A stretch of DNA of 64,000 bases from an uncultured Mucispirillum sp. (GCA_944323205.1 CALURO010000006.1:124001-188000), one strand, 5' to 3'. Positions 9,238-19,453 are shown, counted from the first letter of the stretch. The notes: generated by a model from the letters alone, not told the origin. A program made the numbers and translations.

Positions 9238-10197
9238 TTATCTTTCATACTCTTCCCACTGGCAGAGTTTTACTCTCTTATTATCTAATGTTATTATAAA
9301 TACTGGTGTTTTATTTAAATTGCAGTATTTTTTTATTTCAGCTATATCTGATAAAAAATAAAGTGTTGCATAAGCGTCTGCCTGTTCGGTTGTATCCGCT
9401 ATTACACTTACTGATTTATAATTATTGCATGGTTCAAAACTTACTCCGCTGAATATATGGGTTATCCTTTTATTATCTGATGTTATAAAATATCTTTCAT
9501 AGTTCCCGCTTGTGGCTACTGCTTTATTACTTAGTTTAATTATTTCTGCAGCACTGCCTTTTTTATCAGGGTCTTCTATAGAGATAGTATAAGGTAATTT
9601 ACCATATTTCATACCTTGGGTATATAAATCCCCTCCTGCACTTATTATAAAGTTTTTAAAACCTTCTTCTTTCATATACTCTACTGTCTTATCTACTATA
9701 TAGCCTTTTGAATTGGCACTTACATCTATATAAGTATCTGCATATTTGATTATAAAACCATCTTCTAGTTTAATATTTTCAAAACCGGCTGCTTTTTTAG
9801 CTTTGTCTAATGCTTCCTGTGATGGCATACTTAATGGCTTATCTGGAAAGCCATATTCTCTTGATACTGTAATAGATGTAGGGTCATATATGCCATTACT
9901 CATTTTATAATATTTGCTCGCATATTGATATAACTCTATAAATTCATCTGATACTGATACTTTACTGCCTGCACGGCTTTCTCCTATTTTTATCTGGTCA
10001 TTATTTATCTTATTTGTCAGCTCCTTGATAAATGTTACTATTTTATAATATTCTTCTTCCTTACCTGCTTCTATTGCTACATGAACTATTGTACCCATTT
10101 CAAAAAAATACTTATTGACAAGCTCTTCTTCATTCGATTTACAGCCCGAAAAAGTTAAAAAAACAAATATTATAAATAAGTTTGTAATATATTTCAA
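9238..10197 (-). CDS. ApbE-like FAD:protein FMN transferase lipoprotein
   Basis: ApbE proteins use FAD to attach FMN covalently to a threonine of exported proteins such as Nqr/Rnf subunits. This one has a lipoprotein signal (lipobox FSGC, Cys at residue 19), the entry motif FEMGTIVHVAIE, a middle motif DVSANSKGYIVDKTVEYM, NFIISAGGDLYTQG, AVATSGNYERYF, and the C-terminal SVSVIADTTEQADAYAT with the metal-site Asp/Thr. The usual HIIDPxTG loop reads HIFSGVSFEP, which is divergent, so activity may be altered. Length is 319 residues, in the normal range. It is monocistronic, bounded by a non-coding gap and a repeat array. No Rnf or Nqr target gene is in the window. Confidence 0.85.
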   Translation of the reverse strand: MKYITNLFIIFVFLTFSGCKSNEEELVNKYFFEMGTIVHVAIEAGKEEEYYKIVTFIKELTNKINNDQIKIGESRAGSKVSVSDEFIELYQYASKYYKMSNGIYDPTSITVSREYGFPDKPLSMPSQEALDKAKKAAGFENIKLEDGFIIKYADTYIDVSANSKGYIVDKTVEYMKEEGFKNFIISAGGDLYTQGMKYGKLPYTISIEDPDKKGSAAEIIKLSNKAVATSGNYERYFITSDNKRITHIFSGVSFEPCNNYKSVSVIADTTEQADAYATLYFLSDIAEIKKYCNLNKTPVFIITLDNKRVKLCQWEEYER

Positions 10198-10209
10198 TTG
10201 ATACCTCTT

Positions 10210-10765
10210 CTATAATAGGTAGTAATAGTCAATAAATACCTTGTCATTCAGAGCTAGTGGAACACTAGCGAAGAATCTTACAACATGCAAGCTAGTAACC
10301 TTTATAGACTCTTCGGCTCCGCCTCTGAGTGACATATGTTTTTTTTATCCATACCCACCTTGTCATTCAGAGCGATAGCGAAGAATCTTATAACATACAG
10401 GCTAGCAACCTTTATAGACTCTTCGGTCGCAAGCTAGCTAGACTGTGCGATTTCTGATTCCTCCCTATTCGGTCGGGAAATCGGCAGTCCTCGCAAAAAC
10501 CGCTCGTCTGAGTGACAAAATAGTAATAATTCCAACAACCACTGTCATTCAGAGCTAGTGGAACACTAGCGAAGAATCTGTTTAAACTTTTATTTTTAAA
10601 TACATCCTGTATTTAAAAAACCACGCAACTACGGAAGTAAATTCCTTGTTGCTCTCGCAAGCGACGGCTCGTCCTGAGCCTATCTTTAACATACCAGTTA
10701 GCAACCTTTATAGACTTTTCGGCTCCGCCTATTAGTCATATATGTTTTTTTATCCCAATAACCAT
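10210..10765. repeat. interspersed palindromic repeat array, cluster 2
   Basis: The whole 616-bp gap between the ApbE gene and the large lipoprotein gene is filled with at least three copies of the GTCATTCAGAG palindromic unit (near 10242, 10363 and 10548), in long and short versions. The long version carries an inserted block beginning GCGATTTCTGATTCCTCCCT and ending CCGCTCGTCTGAGTGAC. Another block, starting TTTAAACTTTTATTTTTAAA near 10577, recurs near 19786 and, inverted, near 21060-21210. No gene is supported here. Confidence 0.85.
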
Positions 10766-10766
10766 A

Positions 10767-10803
10767 CACAGCAGATACAGTATATTTTACTGCATCTGCT
10801 GTG
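10767..10803 (-). terminator. inverted repeat after the large lipoprotein gene
   Basis: CACAGCAGATACAG at the left pairs with CTGCATCTGCTGTG at the right, a 14-bp stem with one mismatch, 11 bp past the stop of the 1,143-residue lipoprotein gene. No strong T-run follows on the minus strand, so it may act as a terminator or as an mRNA 3'-end stabiliser. Confidence 0.55.
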
Positions 10804-10813
10804 ATAATATTAA

Positions 10814-13800
10814 TTATTTGCCATTATGATATACTACAAAGTCAAATGCATTTAATTGAATATGGCCTGTACCAGTTGTATCTGGTGCATGGTTTCGCCA
10901 CATATAGTTGCCTGTATCTGCTATATAGCCTATACCGTTTGTTGTAATATCATTCCTGCCAGTGCTGCTATTGTTTGTTATATCGCCAAATACTTTTGCT
11001 CCTAAATCTGTTCCTGCTGCAATTGCATCTTTATCATATAATGCATATAATGATGTAACATAGTGCCTTTGGGTAACCAAGTTTTCACTATCAATTGCTC
11101 CATCTTCTAATTGATTATCATTAAAAAGTTTTACTGCATTTTTCCAAATATTTTCAGCAGTTGTTCCATGTGATAATGGCATATATACTCCATATCTTGT
11201 TAGATACTGTAATATTTCTGTATTGTTTTTCCTTGCACGCCATACTGGTGTTGCATTTACTGTATAATACCTGTAAAGACCTATACCATAGTTATACTGG
11301 TTACTAATTCCATCGATACCACCACTATTTGGTTTTGTAAAAGCATTAAAATCGGTTCCAAAAGAAGTATTTCCATTAGTAAACCTTCCTTTTATATTGT
11401 TATACCAGTATTCAAGCACATATCCCGGTAATACTGGGTGTGATACTGTAATATCCTGACTAAACCCACCCGGAAGCCTTTCTATTTCATACATCATAGA
11501 GCTTGTTAAAAGCTGCGGCTGAAAACCAGTAGTCATATAATCCCTTGTATCAGGAAAGTTACTCATTCTAGCTTCCATTACAAATGGGGTTGCAAAAAAC
11601 TTGTGTCTTCCATCTGCTGATGGTAAACCATCTGTGCCTTTATTTTTTCTAAAAAAGAAATCTGGCATAGTTTCCTTAAATTCATCATTAACACAGGCTG
11701 CTTCACCATCTGGACAGCTTGATTTAGTTTTGCGGACATCATAATCTACAAAAGTAAAAACACCTTTTTTATTTGCAAAAAATGTTGTGTTCCTGCCGTT
11801 AGGGCTGTATTTAAAGCCTGCACTGTTTCTTATACCGACACCAAACACTTTGGATATTGAACCATGTTTCACTTCTGCAGCTGTAATACCATGTTTTTTC
11901 ATTACTAAATCACTGTATTTCCTTTTACTTTGGTCATAAAGGCCGTAAAAATAATGTGGAAAATATATATATGAATATTTTGAACCTGCATTCATATTCA
12001 CAAATAAAAATGCATTCGTCCTATACGGTCTGTAAGGAAGAGTGGTAATATTCATTGTGTTATCATCGTTATAGCTTACTGTCTCCCGTGCTTCGTTATA
12101 AGGGTTATATGGAAGAACTGCAAAGTTTGGCATTACTTGTTCATTAGCTAACCTTGTAGCCGCACCATCTATGTCCATCTCACCATATACAAACTTAAAT
12201 AAATTTGCTTTTTCTGCCGCTTCAAATGTATCTATATATGACACAGGGTCTGCCTCTACAAATGACAGAAAATCATTATCTTCTGCATTTGTGCTAGGAT
12301 TATAAGATACTCCAAGTGCTGGGATATCTGTCCAGTAATACATTTTCCCTGTTTCTAATGAATATCCGTGAGTTGGCCCCAAAAGATGAGTGATTTTTAT
12401 GTTGCCTTCTGCATTTGGGTCATTTGTTATACCGTCTGCATTAACATAAAAATGATGCAGTCTTTCTTTTACCTGACCATCTTGATAATATCTCATGGTA
12501 AATACTATACTGCCGTCGTTTAAAAGCATAGTAGGAAGAAGTGCATGGTTCATATTTGCAAATGCAAAGCCTACTGCATAAAGCTCTTCTGCTGAATGGT
12601 CATGCTCGGTACATTCAAAAGTAACTAATTTAGGCTGAACTGTCTCCCCTCGTTTGATTCTATAATAGTTTTCAGAATCTTTATCTAAATCTACTATATA
12701 ACCTTTGCCGTTAGGGCCTGTATAATATATTTCTGTATCTGTTGCCACTGCTGTTAGACCGGCACCTAATATCCTTTGAAGACCGGGTACTTTTACTGCT
12801 CCTATCTTGCCTTTACTTTCTGCCTGATATGTGCAGCCTTTATTATGGTTAAATACATTATTTTCAAACTCTGATTTTTCGTTGCAAAAGGTTTCGTTAT
12901 AGTTGGCATTGCCTATAATATAATATTCCTTATCTGTTTCATTTAATGCTATGGTTGTATCTAAATCTGATGTTAAGGCAATAGTGTTAACAAACCTGCC
13001 GTCTACACCGTTATTCGTTATAACTCGGCCAGCATGCATTTTATATAAATCTGCTGGGTTATCGCTTATATCTATACCAGAGTAACCAAACCAGCTGTTA
13101 TTGGCTTTAATGTGATACTGGTAATCGTTTACTAACTCTTCTGTTGTAAAGTTGGTTACTGCTCCTATGGTATACATTTTTTTGTCATCAGTAATAATTA
13201 CTGGGTAGTTATTATGACGAAGAAGTGCTACACGGAGCCTGTTATAATTGATAGCTTTATCATTTCTAAATGCCGGCAGAGCTATAGGCGGCCCATAAGA
13301 TGCTACAAAGGCTGCCTTACTGTTTATACCATTTGCTTCATTTACAGTATCACCGTTAGCAAGCCATGCTGTTATTGTATTATTATCCTTAGTAATATTA
13401 TCTGCCCAGTTGTTCTCTGAATTAAGATAACTTACATGCTCTGCACCGCCGGGAGCTTTTACTGCCGCTTCATACATTGCTGAGCCTATCTTTGTCTGTA
13501 AGTCAAGCATGCCTCTATATGCTGTAAAGCCTGCCTGAAACAGACCATCTTTTCTGTGAAAAAGAACTGTTGATGGTGATGTTGCTACTGTTATTATATT
13601 ATGCCTGTCTGCTGTGTTTAATACCACATTAGCTGAGTATGCCTCGCCTATGTTGGCTGGTCGGCTGGCTGATGTAGTAGCATCTGAATCATTATCACCA
13701 GTTATATTCTGGTCAGTTGATGCTGAAGTTATTGCATCTATACTTATTGTTTGAGTAACATATTCGCCATTGCCGTCTTTAAACTTTACTACCACTACTC

Positions 13801-14245
13801 CGTCTGGGTCAAAGTCAGTTTCTGTGCCATTTTTTAGAAGCTCTACATTAACAGGGTCACATTCATAACTGCCTGTATCTGGGTTAGCTTTAAGATCACT
13901 TACTGCTGTTAAACCACCTGTACTTTGAAAACTTACACCGCTGCCATCTTCTGCTGACCATTCACATGTGCCGCCCTCTAGTTTGCTGTAATCATCTACT
14001 ATAAGGTCTGCACTTAATGAATATATCAAATGGGCTTGTTCCATTTGAGTTTCATTACCGTCATTAGCACCCTTAGTCACACTTTCTTTATATACAAAGC
14101 CAATTGTTGGCATAACACCTTCTGTGCCCCAGTATGCTCCCGCATCTCCTTCTTTTGGAGATATATGATACCTTTTTTCACAGGAAAAAACAAAAGGTAT
14201 TAATATCATAGTGGCAAGAAGTATTTTTAACGACTTTCTCATCAT
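10814..14245 (-). CDS. very large surface lipoprotein, function unknown
   Basis: This is a 1,143-residue predicted lipoprotein. I place the start at the ATG at 14245, which has GGAG at good spacing; an upstream in-frame ATG at 14269 lacks one. The signal RKSLKILLATMILIPFVFSC ends in a lipobox with Cys near residue 22. The mature protein looks beta-rich and extracellular: many Asn, Thr, Tyr and Gly, a probable Ig-like N-terminal region (about 50-180), and a long central region with Trp/Tyr-rich strands. Cys pairs near SCPDGEAACVND suggest local disulfides. I recognise no enzyme motif. Palindromic repeat arrays flank it on both sides, and it shares the neighbourhood with LysM/barrel and PKD proteins, suggesting an accessory surface or adhesion locus. 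Confidence 0.75.
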   Translation of the reverse strand: MMRKSLKILLATMILIPFVFSCEKRYHISPKEGDAGAYWGTEGVMPTIGFVYKESVTKGANDGNETQMEQAHLIYSLSADLIVDDYSKLEGGTCEWSAEDGSGVSFQSTGGLTAVSDLKANPDTGSYECDPVNVELLKNGTETDFDPDGVVVVKFKDGNGEYVTQTISIDAITSASTDQNITGDNDSDATTSASRPANIGEAYSANVVLNTADRHNIITVATSPSTVLFHRKDGLFQAGFTAYRGMLDLQTKIGSAMYEAAVKAPGGAEHVSYLNSENNWADNITKDNNTITAWLANGDTVNEANGINSKAAFVASYGPPIALPAFRNDKAINYNRLRVALLRHNNYPVIITDDKKMYTIGAVTNFTTEELVNDYQYHIKANNSWFGYSGIDISDNPADLYKMHAGRVITNNGVDGRFVNTIALTSDLDTTIALNETDKEYYIIGNANYNETFCNEKSEFENNVFNHNKGCTYQAESKGKIGAVKVPGLQRILGAGLTAVATDTEIYYTGPNGKGYIVDLDKDSENYYRIKRGETVQPKLVTFECTEHDHSAEELYAVGFAFANMNHALLPTMLLNDGSIVFTMRYYQDGQVKERLHHFYVNADGITNDPNAEGNIKITHLLGPTHGYSLETGKMYYWTDIPALGVSYNPSTNAEDNDFLSFVEADPVSYIDTFEAAEKANLFKFVYGEMDIDGAATRLANEQVMPNFAVLPYNPYNEARETVSYNDDNTMNITTLPYRPYRTNAFLFVNMNAGSKYSYIYFPHYFYGLYDQSKRKYSDLVMKKHGITAAEVKHGSISKVFGVGIRNSAGFKYSPNGRNTTFFANKKGVFTFVDYDVRKTKSSCPDGEAACVNDEFKETMPDFFFRKNKGTDGLPSADGRHKFFATPFVMEARMSNFPDTRDYMTTGFQPQLLTSSMMYEIERLPGGFSQDITVSHPVLPGYVLEYWYNNIKGRFTNGNTSFGTDFNAFTKPNSGGIDGISNQYNYGIGLYRYYTVNATPVWRARKNNTEILQYLTRYGVYMPLSHGTTAENIWKNAVKLFNDNQLEDGAIDSENLVTQRHYVTSLYALYDKDAIAAGTDLGAKVFGDITNNSSTGRNDITTNGIGYIADTGNYMWRNHAPDTTGTGHIQLNAFDFVVYHNGK

Positions 14246-14327
14246 ATATCTACTCCATACATAATACAAATATTATTAAAACTATAATAAAATGTTTTTT
14301 ATACACTGTGTCATTATTGAACACATC

Positions 14328-14870
14328 CACCTTGTCATTCAGAGCCTACGATAGTAGGCGAAGAAGCTTACAACATTCAAGCTGCTAACCTTTATAGACT
14401 CTTCGGTCGCAAGCTAGCTAGCCTGTGCGATTTCTGATTCCTCCCTATTCGGTCGGGAAATCGGCAGTCCTCGCAAAAACCGCTCGTCTGAGTGACAAAA
14501 TAGTAATAGTCCACAACCACCTTGTCATTCAGAGCCTGCGATAGTAGGCGAAGAAGCTTACAACATACAGGCTAGTAACCTTTATAGACTCTTCGGTCGC
14601 AAGCTCCCTCTGAGTGACAAAATGGTAATAGTCCACAACCACCTTGTCATTCAGAGCGATAGCGAAGAATCTTACAACATATAAGTTAGCAACCTTTATA
14701 GACTCTTCGGTCGCAAGCTAGCTAGCCTGTGCGATTTCTGATTCCTCCCTATTCGGTCGGGAAATCGGCAGTCCTCGCAAAAACCGCTCGTCTGAGTGAC
14801 AAAATAGTAATAATTCCAACAACCACTGTCATTCAAAATGGCATATGTTTTTTAACCATATCCAGCACTC
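14328..14870. repeat. interspersed palindromic repeat array, cluster 3
   Basis: This array fills most of the 660-bp gap between the large lipoprotein gene and the LysM protein gene. Copies of GTCATTCAGAG begin near 14333, 14524, 14647 and 14828, two of them in the long form with the CCTCCCTATTCGGTCGGG block. Apparent short open frames reading this block (with a PPYSVG motif) are repeat DNA, not genes. Confidence 0.85.
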
Positions 14871-14905
14871 TTAATGACACAATGTATATCACATTACCTT
14901 TTTAT

Positions 14906-16018
14906 TTACTCCTTAAACCTGTAACCTAAACGGATACCTGCTGTAAAGCCACTTGATAAGTCTGTATGTATCACCTGCTCGTCTAGGCTTAATGGTAATA
15001 CATAGTTATATTCAAGGTTGATACCAAAAAGAAAATCTTTATATACATAGTTAAAGCCTGTAACTGCTGATACTCCCATATGGTTTTTGATTAAATTGCA
15101 GTTGCTTGTTTGTGATTCTATTACATTCTGCAATGATAATGTATAGCTTGGGCCTACACCTATATATGGCTGGATACCGCTGTCCTGCAATGATATATTT
15201 CTTTGTATAAGAAAATATGGTTTAACTGCAAAGCCTATGCTTTCTGCCTCTGTTAATGACTGACCTTTATCTGTTACTGTGTGGTTATTACCATATAAGT
15301 AACTGCCATCAAGTGAGAACATAAATGCAAACCATTTATTGATTTGGATATTCCAGTCAAAGCCACCGCCATAGCCAAATGGTGCTACATCCATTGCATT
15401 AATATCGCCCGGAAGTTTCGCAAAACCACGAAATGCTATATACATTGGGTATTCTTCTTCGGTGCTTACTGGCTTGTTCCTTGCTTCTTCCATACGGCGT
15501 CTTTCTTCATCTAATCTTCTTCTTTCTTCTGCAAGGCGTCTCTCTTCGGCTGCTTTCTCTTCATCAAGTCTTGCACGCTCTTCTGCTAGTCTCCTCTCTT
15601 CTGCAAGCCTTTGTTCTTCTGCCATTCTTTCCCGCTCTTCTGCAAGCCTTTGCCTTTCTGCATCAAGTGCTGCCTGCTCTCTCTCCCGTTTGGCTGCTTC
15701 TGCCGCTTCTCTTGCCCGCCTTGCTTTCTCTACTCCCTTTCTATCGATAAAAAGGACCTTATTACCCGGATATATACGATTTACATCTTTGATATATGGG
15801 TTGATTTTATGCAGTTCCTGATATGTTGTGCCATACATATCAGCTATGCCTTTTAGATAGTCACCCGGTTTGATTGTATACCATACTGCTTCTTCGCCTT
15901 CCTGCAGCTGCATGCCGTCTGGAAGCTGACCATTTTGCTGGGCTAAAATTAAGCCCGGATAAAAACTTATTAAACATACTACTATTAATAAAATATTTTT
16001 CTTTAATCTTTTTGTCAT
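14906..16018 (-). CDS. LysM / coiled-coil / outer-membrane beta-barrel protein
   Basis: This is a 370-residue envelope protein in three parts. A signal peptide (residues 1-26, ending near LILAQQ) is followed by a LysM peptidoglycan-binding domain (about 45-95: WYTIKPGDYLKGIADMYG, ending PGNKVLFI). Residues about 98-185 form a charged coiled coil of repeated AEERRLAEER-type units. Residues about 195-370 look like an eight-stranded OmpA-like beta-barrel with alternating aromatic strands and a barrel-type end (GIRLGYRFKE). LysM binding plus a barrel suggests it tethers outer membrane to cell wall. AAAGGAG lies 8 bases before the ATG. A run of nine G residues sits about 24-32 bases upstream in the leader. 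Confidence 0.85.
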   Translation of the reverse strand: MTKRLKKNILLIVVCLISFYPGLILAQQNGQLPDGMQLQEGEEAVWYTIKPGDYLKGIADMYGTTYQELHKINPYIKDVNRIYPGNKVLFIDRKGVEKARRAREAAEAAKREREQAALDAERQRLAEERERMAEEQRLAEERRLAEERARLDEEKAAEERRLAEERRRLDEERRRMEEARNKPVSTEEEYPMYIAFRGFAKLPGDINAMDVAPFGYGGGFDWNIQINKWFAFMFSLDGSYLYGNNHTVTDKGQSLTEAESIGFAVKPYFLIQRNISLQDSGIQPYIGVGPSYTLSLQNVIESQTSNCNLIKNHMGVSAVTGFNYVYKDFLFGINLEYNYVLPLSLDEQVIHTDLSSGFTAGIRLGYRFKE

Positions 16019-16041
16019 TCTTAATACTCCTTTATAAAAAT

Positions 16042-16091
16042 CCCCCCCCCATCACTGAGAATTAGTCGCAATTTCAGGGGAGGGTCTACTT
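16042..16091 (-). terminator. C-rich/G9 stem followed by T5, in the leader of the LysM gene
   Basis: Reading the minus strand, CCCTCCCC near 16083-16091 can pair with a run of nine G (16042-16050) followed by ATTTTT. This is shaped like an intrinsic terminator for the PKD gene or an attenuator in front of the LysM gene, whose AAAGGAG begins only a few bases later. The nine-base homopolymer is very unusual in such AT-rich DNA. Confidence 0.5.
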
Positions 16092-16120
16092 AGTTATTAC
16101 TCATTGGTTAGTTAATTTAT

Positions 16121-19100
16121 TTACCATTCAATTGATGTACTATAAGTACTACTACAAGTTCCATAATCGATAAATTGTTGACCACCATTTCTGCTTGTAT
16201 CTTTTACTTTCAATAAGACATTAAATGTTCCACCATTTTTAGCAGCATTATTCCTATCTAAATAAAATACTAAAGCATTAGCTGGTGCTGAAGAATTACC
16301 TGACTTATTAATCTCTAATTTATCATTTATAGTAGCTATATTACCTCCTACCCATAAAAGTCCATCTCTACGCAAAGATTTTGCATTTTGAGATAATACT
16401 GTAATTCTTGCAAATACTCCTTGTTCTCTTGACATGTCCGCTTTTGTATTTACACCTGTAATACCCCATATGTATATAAGATTACCTTCACCATCTTCAT
16501 ATCTTCCATTCCGATTTATATCACCCCAAGGCATATTAGGATTCTGTTCATTTGCTGTTTCTTCATATGCTCTACTATGGATAATATGATAACTATTCGA
16601 ACACCATGTAAATGATGGACCAAGCATTTGGTTATCATTTTGCAGGCCATAAATTTTAACTGGTCTAGATAACCCGTTACCAGATACTTCAAGACCTATG
16701 CCGTTCGCACCTGCAAATGGGTTTCCTATAATTTTTCCAATAAATCCTATATTATTTACTTGGTTGCTCAAACTTATTTCACCTTTAGTACTTAATCCTG
16801 ATATTGGAACCTGTGTATCACTTTGTGATATATTATTAGTACTATAGTAAGTGTCAATCTTATGCACCCATTTATATGTTGCATTTACAGGGCCATTAAG
16901 AGCTGTTACCTCAATAATATTCTGAACATTTTCGCCTTTTTCATTATTACCTTTAACTTTAGCTGTATAGCTTACTTTTCTTTGAACTGTAATGTTTTCT
17001 TGACACTTTGTAGCTATTGGACTAACTGCATTATTTGTATCAAAAACCTTAGCACATATCTTATAGGTTTGTGAAGGTGTATTTTTTGCTTTTTTATCAG
17101 TTGGCCAGTCTAAAATAATTCTAGCTTTTTCTTTATTTAATGTTATTTTTACAGTGTCTCCTGTATCACTAACAGCTGGCTCAGCATACCATTCATAACG
17201 ATAAGCATTAGGCTCAACCTTCATTTCTCCATTATTTTTATCCATTGCTGTGCCTGTGCATGTCCAACGGATAGTATCATATTCTGATAAACGGTCATTA
17301 TTATTACATTCAATTCTGACATCACCAAATAATTGTGATTGAAGAACATTAAATGTTTTCTGTGGTGCAATCATAGGCCTTTCTACATTGCCTGCTGTAA
17401 CAGTAAGAGTAGCTGCTTTGCCTTCTCCTGGATTTTGCCAGTTTTTAGTTACCGAATCAGTTTTAAGTGGATCATTATCAACTACCCAGCTATATACTAC
17501 AGGGCTAGTAAGAAGATTTTTTACATCTACACTGCCATATGTAATAGTGTTAGTAAATACTGCATCTTTTCCTGTCATTATAGGGCTTGGAACATTGATT
17601 TTTACAGTTGGTATATCTATTGTAACATCAGTAGATACTGTTTTTGTAATATCAGTTCCTTCAATAGATATTTCTACAGTTACAGTATATGATTTACCAA
17701 ATTTATCAAATGTTACATCATTCAGCTCTGTGCTGTTAGTGTCTATAACTTGACCGTCTTTTTTCCATGTGTACACTAGGTTGCCAGTAGAAGAAGTAAC
17801 ACCTTCTAGTCTAAAATCCCATATTAATGGATTATTTGGATCTTGTGTTTTCTTAATAGCATTAGCTTCATTTTTTATCTCTATATTTTCATCAATTGTA
17901 AAGCCCAGTTCAGCTGCTTCTATATATCCATTTGGAAATACTTTTTCACTTTCAGCAGATTCAACACTTACTGTAACTTTATAAGCACCATTACGATTAT
18001 AAGTATGGGTTGCACTAGAAGTATCAGTTTGTTCTGTGTTACCATCACCAAAATTCCATGTATATTTTAAAGCACCTTTTGGAATATAGTCATTGTTAAA
18101 GAAAGCTGTAAATGTTCTTTCAAAACGATTATTATCTCCAGCCTGCTGTTCTATTCGAACAGTAGGGGCTAGAATAGTGATTTTATCAGAAGACGAGCCT
18201 TGCTCAAAATATTCAGTTGTCTCAGCTGTTTCTGATGTCTGCACAGTTTCTGTTCCATTATTAGCTTTATATCGCACTTCTACCTGCACATTATAATCTG
18301 GGCTGTTACTATTTCTATATTTTGCATATGTATGAATTTTAGAGTTATTGCCCGGATTAATTAATTCCCAGCTTGTCCAGTCAGCATTATCTTCGCCAAA
18401 ATGCCACCTGTATTCAAGTGTGCCACCTTGTCCTTCTTCTGAAACAGTTGTAATTATGTTACAATCCCAAGTTAAATGGTCAGACTTACCAGCCATAGTA
18501 CATTCAACCTGTCCTACACTTAAGATACTTGATATGTAAACAGTTTTTTCATCTGTAACAGGTTTTTCTAATTTATCAGAGCTTCCTTCAACTTTAATAG
18601 TCTGTTCATTACCACTGCTTTCATCATATATACATGTGTTTGGCTCTGTGCCACTTGTTTTTCTATAAGTGCCGTCACCACAATCCCATTCAAAATCCAT
18701 TGGGATATCGTCTACTTTTTCACCATCAAGAGTTATTTCTGGATAACATGTTACAGTTAAGCCTTGTGTAGTACATATAAGGTTTACTTCTGGGCTTGGA
18801 GTTGTTATATTAACAGTTGCATAACTTTCTAAACCTGTCCCAGATTTGGCAGTAACTTGTGCTGTATATGTTTTGCCATATTTATCATATATATAGCCAA
18901 AAACATTGCTTTGTGTTTCAGCTGTTACTGCTGATTTATTATCTGCATACCATTCATATGTAACATTTTCTGAAGGAACACCTGCAAATACCATAGGTGT
19001 GTAAAATGAATATTGTAAATGATTTTCTTTATTTTTTTCTGCATAAAGATAAGAATTAGATGCTTCAACATCGGGTTCTTTTACTGTGATTGTTCTAGTA

Positions 19101-19453
19101 GCTACATGTTTTATAGAGCTACCATCCATTTTTGTGCCAGTTACCGTTACTTTAACAGTTTTTTCTCCCGCCTGCTCATAAACATGAGTTGGTGCTACTT
19201 CTTCGCTTGTTTGCCCGTCACCAAAAACCCAAAAATATGATGCATGATCAGGCATCTCAAGTGTACCAGCATCGAAAGAAAAAGTGACACTAAGTCCATT
19301 ATGCTTGTCAATTATTCTATCAGCCAGTGAACTACCACCTGAATTATCACCACCAGAAGAGTCTATCCCCCCACCGTCCTGCACTGCGTCGCAACTAAGT
19401 AATATCATAGGTATTGCTAACAGTGTCATTACTAAGTTAATAAATCTTTTCAT
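16121..19453 (-). CDS. PKD-repeat surface lipoprotein
   Basis: This is a predicted 1,110-residue exported lipoprotein. The start is the ATG at 19453, with AGGAG seven bases upstream; a longer in-frame reading to 19513 has no ribosome site. The signal sequence ends in the lipobox ILLSC. At least four PKD-type Ig modules are visible by their strand motifs: YFWVFGDGQTS, FEWDCGDGTYR, YRWHFGEDNAD and YTWNFGDGNTEQ. Further degenerate modules (EYRWHF, VYSWVVDND, YEWYAEP) follow to about residue 850, then a C-terminal beta-rich domain with YIWGITGVNTK and CSNSYHI. PKD domains usually mediate protein or carbohydrate contacts at the cell surface. It lies just upstream of the LysM/barrel gene, on the same strand. 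Confidence 0.85.
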   Translation of the reverse strand: MKRFINLVMTLLAIPMILLSCDAVQDGGGIDSSGGDNSGGSSLADRIIDKHNGLSVTFSFDAGTLEMPDHASYFWVFGDGQTSEEVAPTHVYEQAGEKTVKVTVTGTKMDGSSIKHVATRTITVKEPDVEASNSYLYAEKNKENHLQYSFYTPMVFAGVPSENVTYEWYADNKSAVTAETQSNVFGYIYDKYGKTYTAQVTAKSGTGLESYATVNITTPSPEVNLICTTQGLTVTCYPEITLDGEKVDDIPMDFEWDCGDGTYRKTSGTEPNTCIYDESSGNEQTIKVEGSSDKLEKPVTDEKTVYISSILSVGQVECTMAGKSDHLTWDCNIITTVSEEGQGGTLEYRWHFGEDNADWTSWELINPGNNSKIHTYAKYRNSNSPDYNVQVEVRYKANNGTETVQTSETAETTEYFEQGSSSDKITILAPTVRIEQQAGDNNRFERTFTAFFNNDYIPKGALKYTWNFGDGNTEQTDTSSATHTYNRNGAYKVTVSVESAESEKVFPNGYIEAAELGFTIDENIEIKNEANAIKKTQDPNNPLIWDFRLEGVTSSTGNLVYTWKKDGQVIDTNSTELNDVTFDKFGKSYTVTVEISIEGTDITKTVSTDVTIDIPTVKINVPSPIMTGKDAVFTNTITYGSVDVKNLLTSPVVYSWVVDNDPLKTDSVTKNWQNPGEGKAATLTVTAGNVERPMIAPQKTFNVLQSQLFGDVRIECNNNDRLSEYDTIRWTCTGTAMDKNNGEMKVEPNAYRYEWYAEPAVSDTGDTVKITLNKEKARIILDWPTDKKAKNTPSQTYKICAKVFDTNNAVSPIATKCQENITVQRKVSYTAKVKGNNEKGENVQNIIEVTALNGPVNATYKWVHKIDTYYSTNNISQSDTQVPISGLSTKGEISLSNQVNNIGFIGKIIGNPFAGANGIGLEVSGNGLSRPVKIYGLQNDNQMLGPSFTWCSNSYHIIHSRAYEETANEQNPNMPWGDINRNGRYEDGEGNLIYIWGITGVNTKADMSREQGVFARITVLSQNAKSLRRDGLLWVGGNIATINDKLEINKSGNSSAPANALVFYLDRNNAAKNGGTFNVLLKVKDTSRNGGQQFIDYGTCSSTYSTSIEW

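Noticed and set aside
15433..15856. Plus-strand leucine/serine-rich open frames opposite the LysM coiled coil
   Set aside because: They are shadows of the repetitive AEERRLAEER coding sequence on the other strand.
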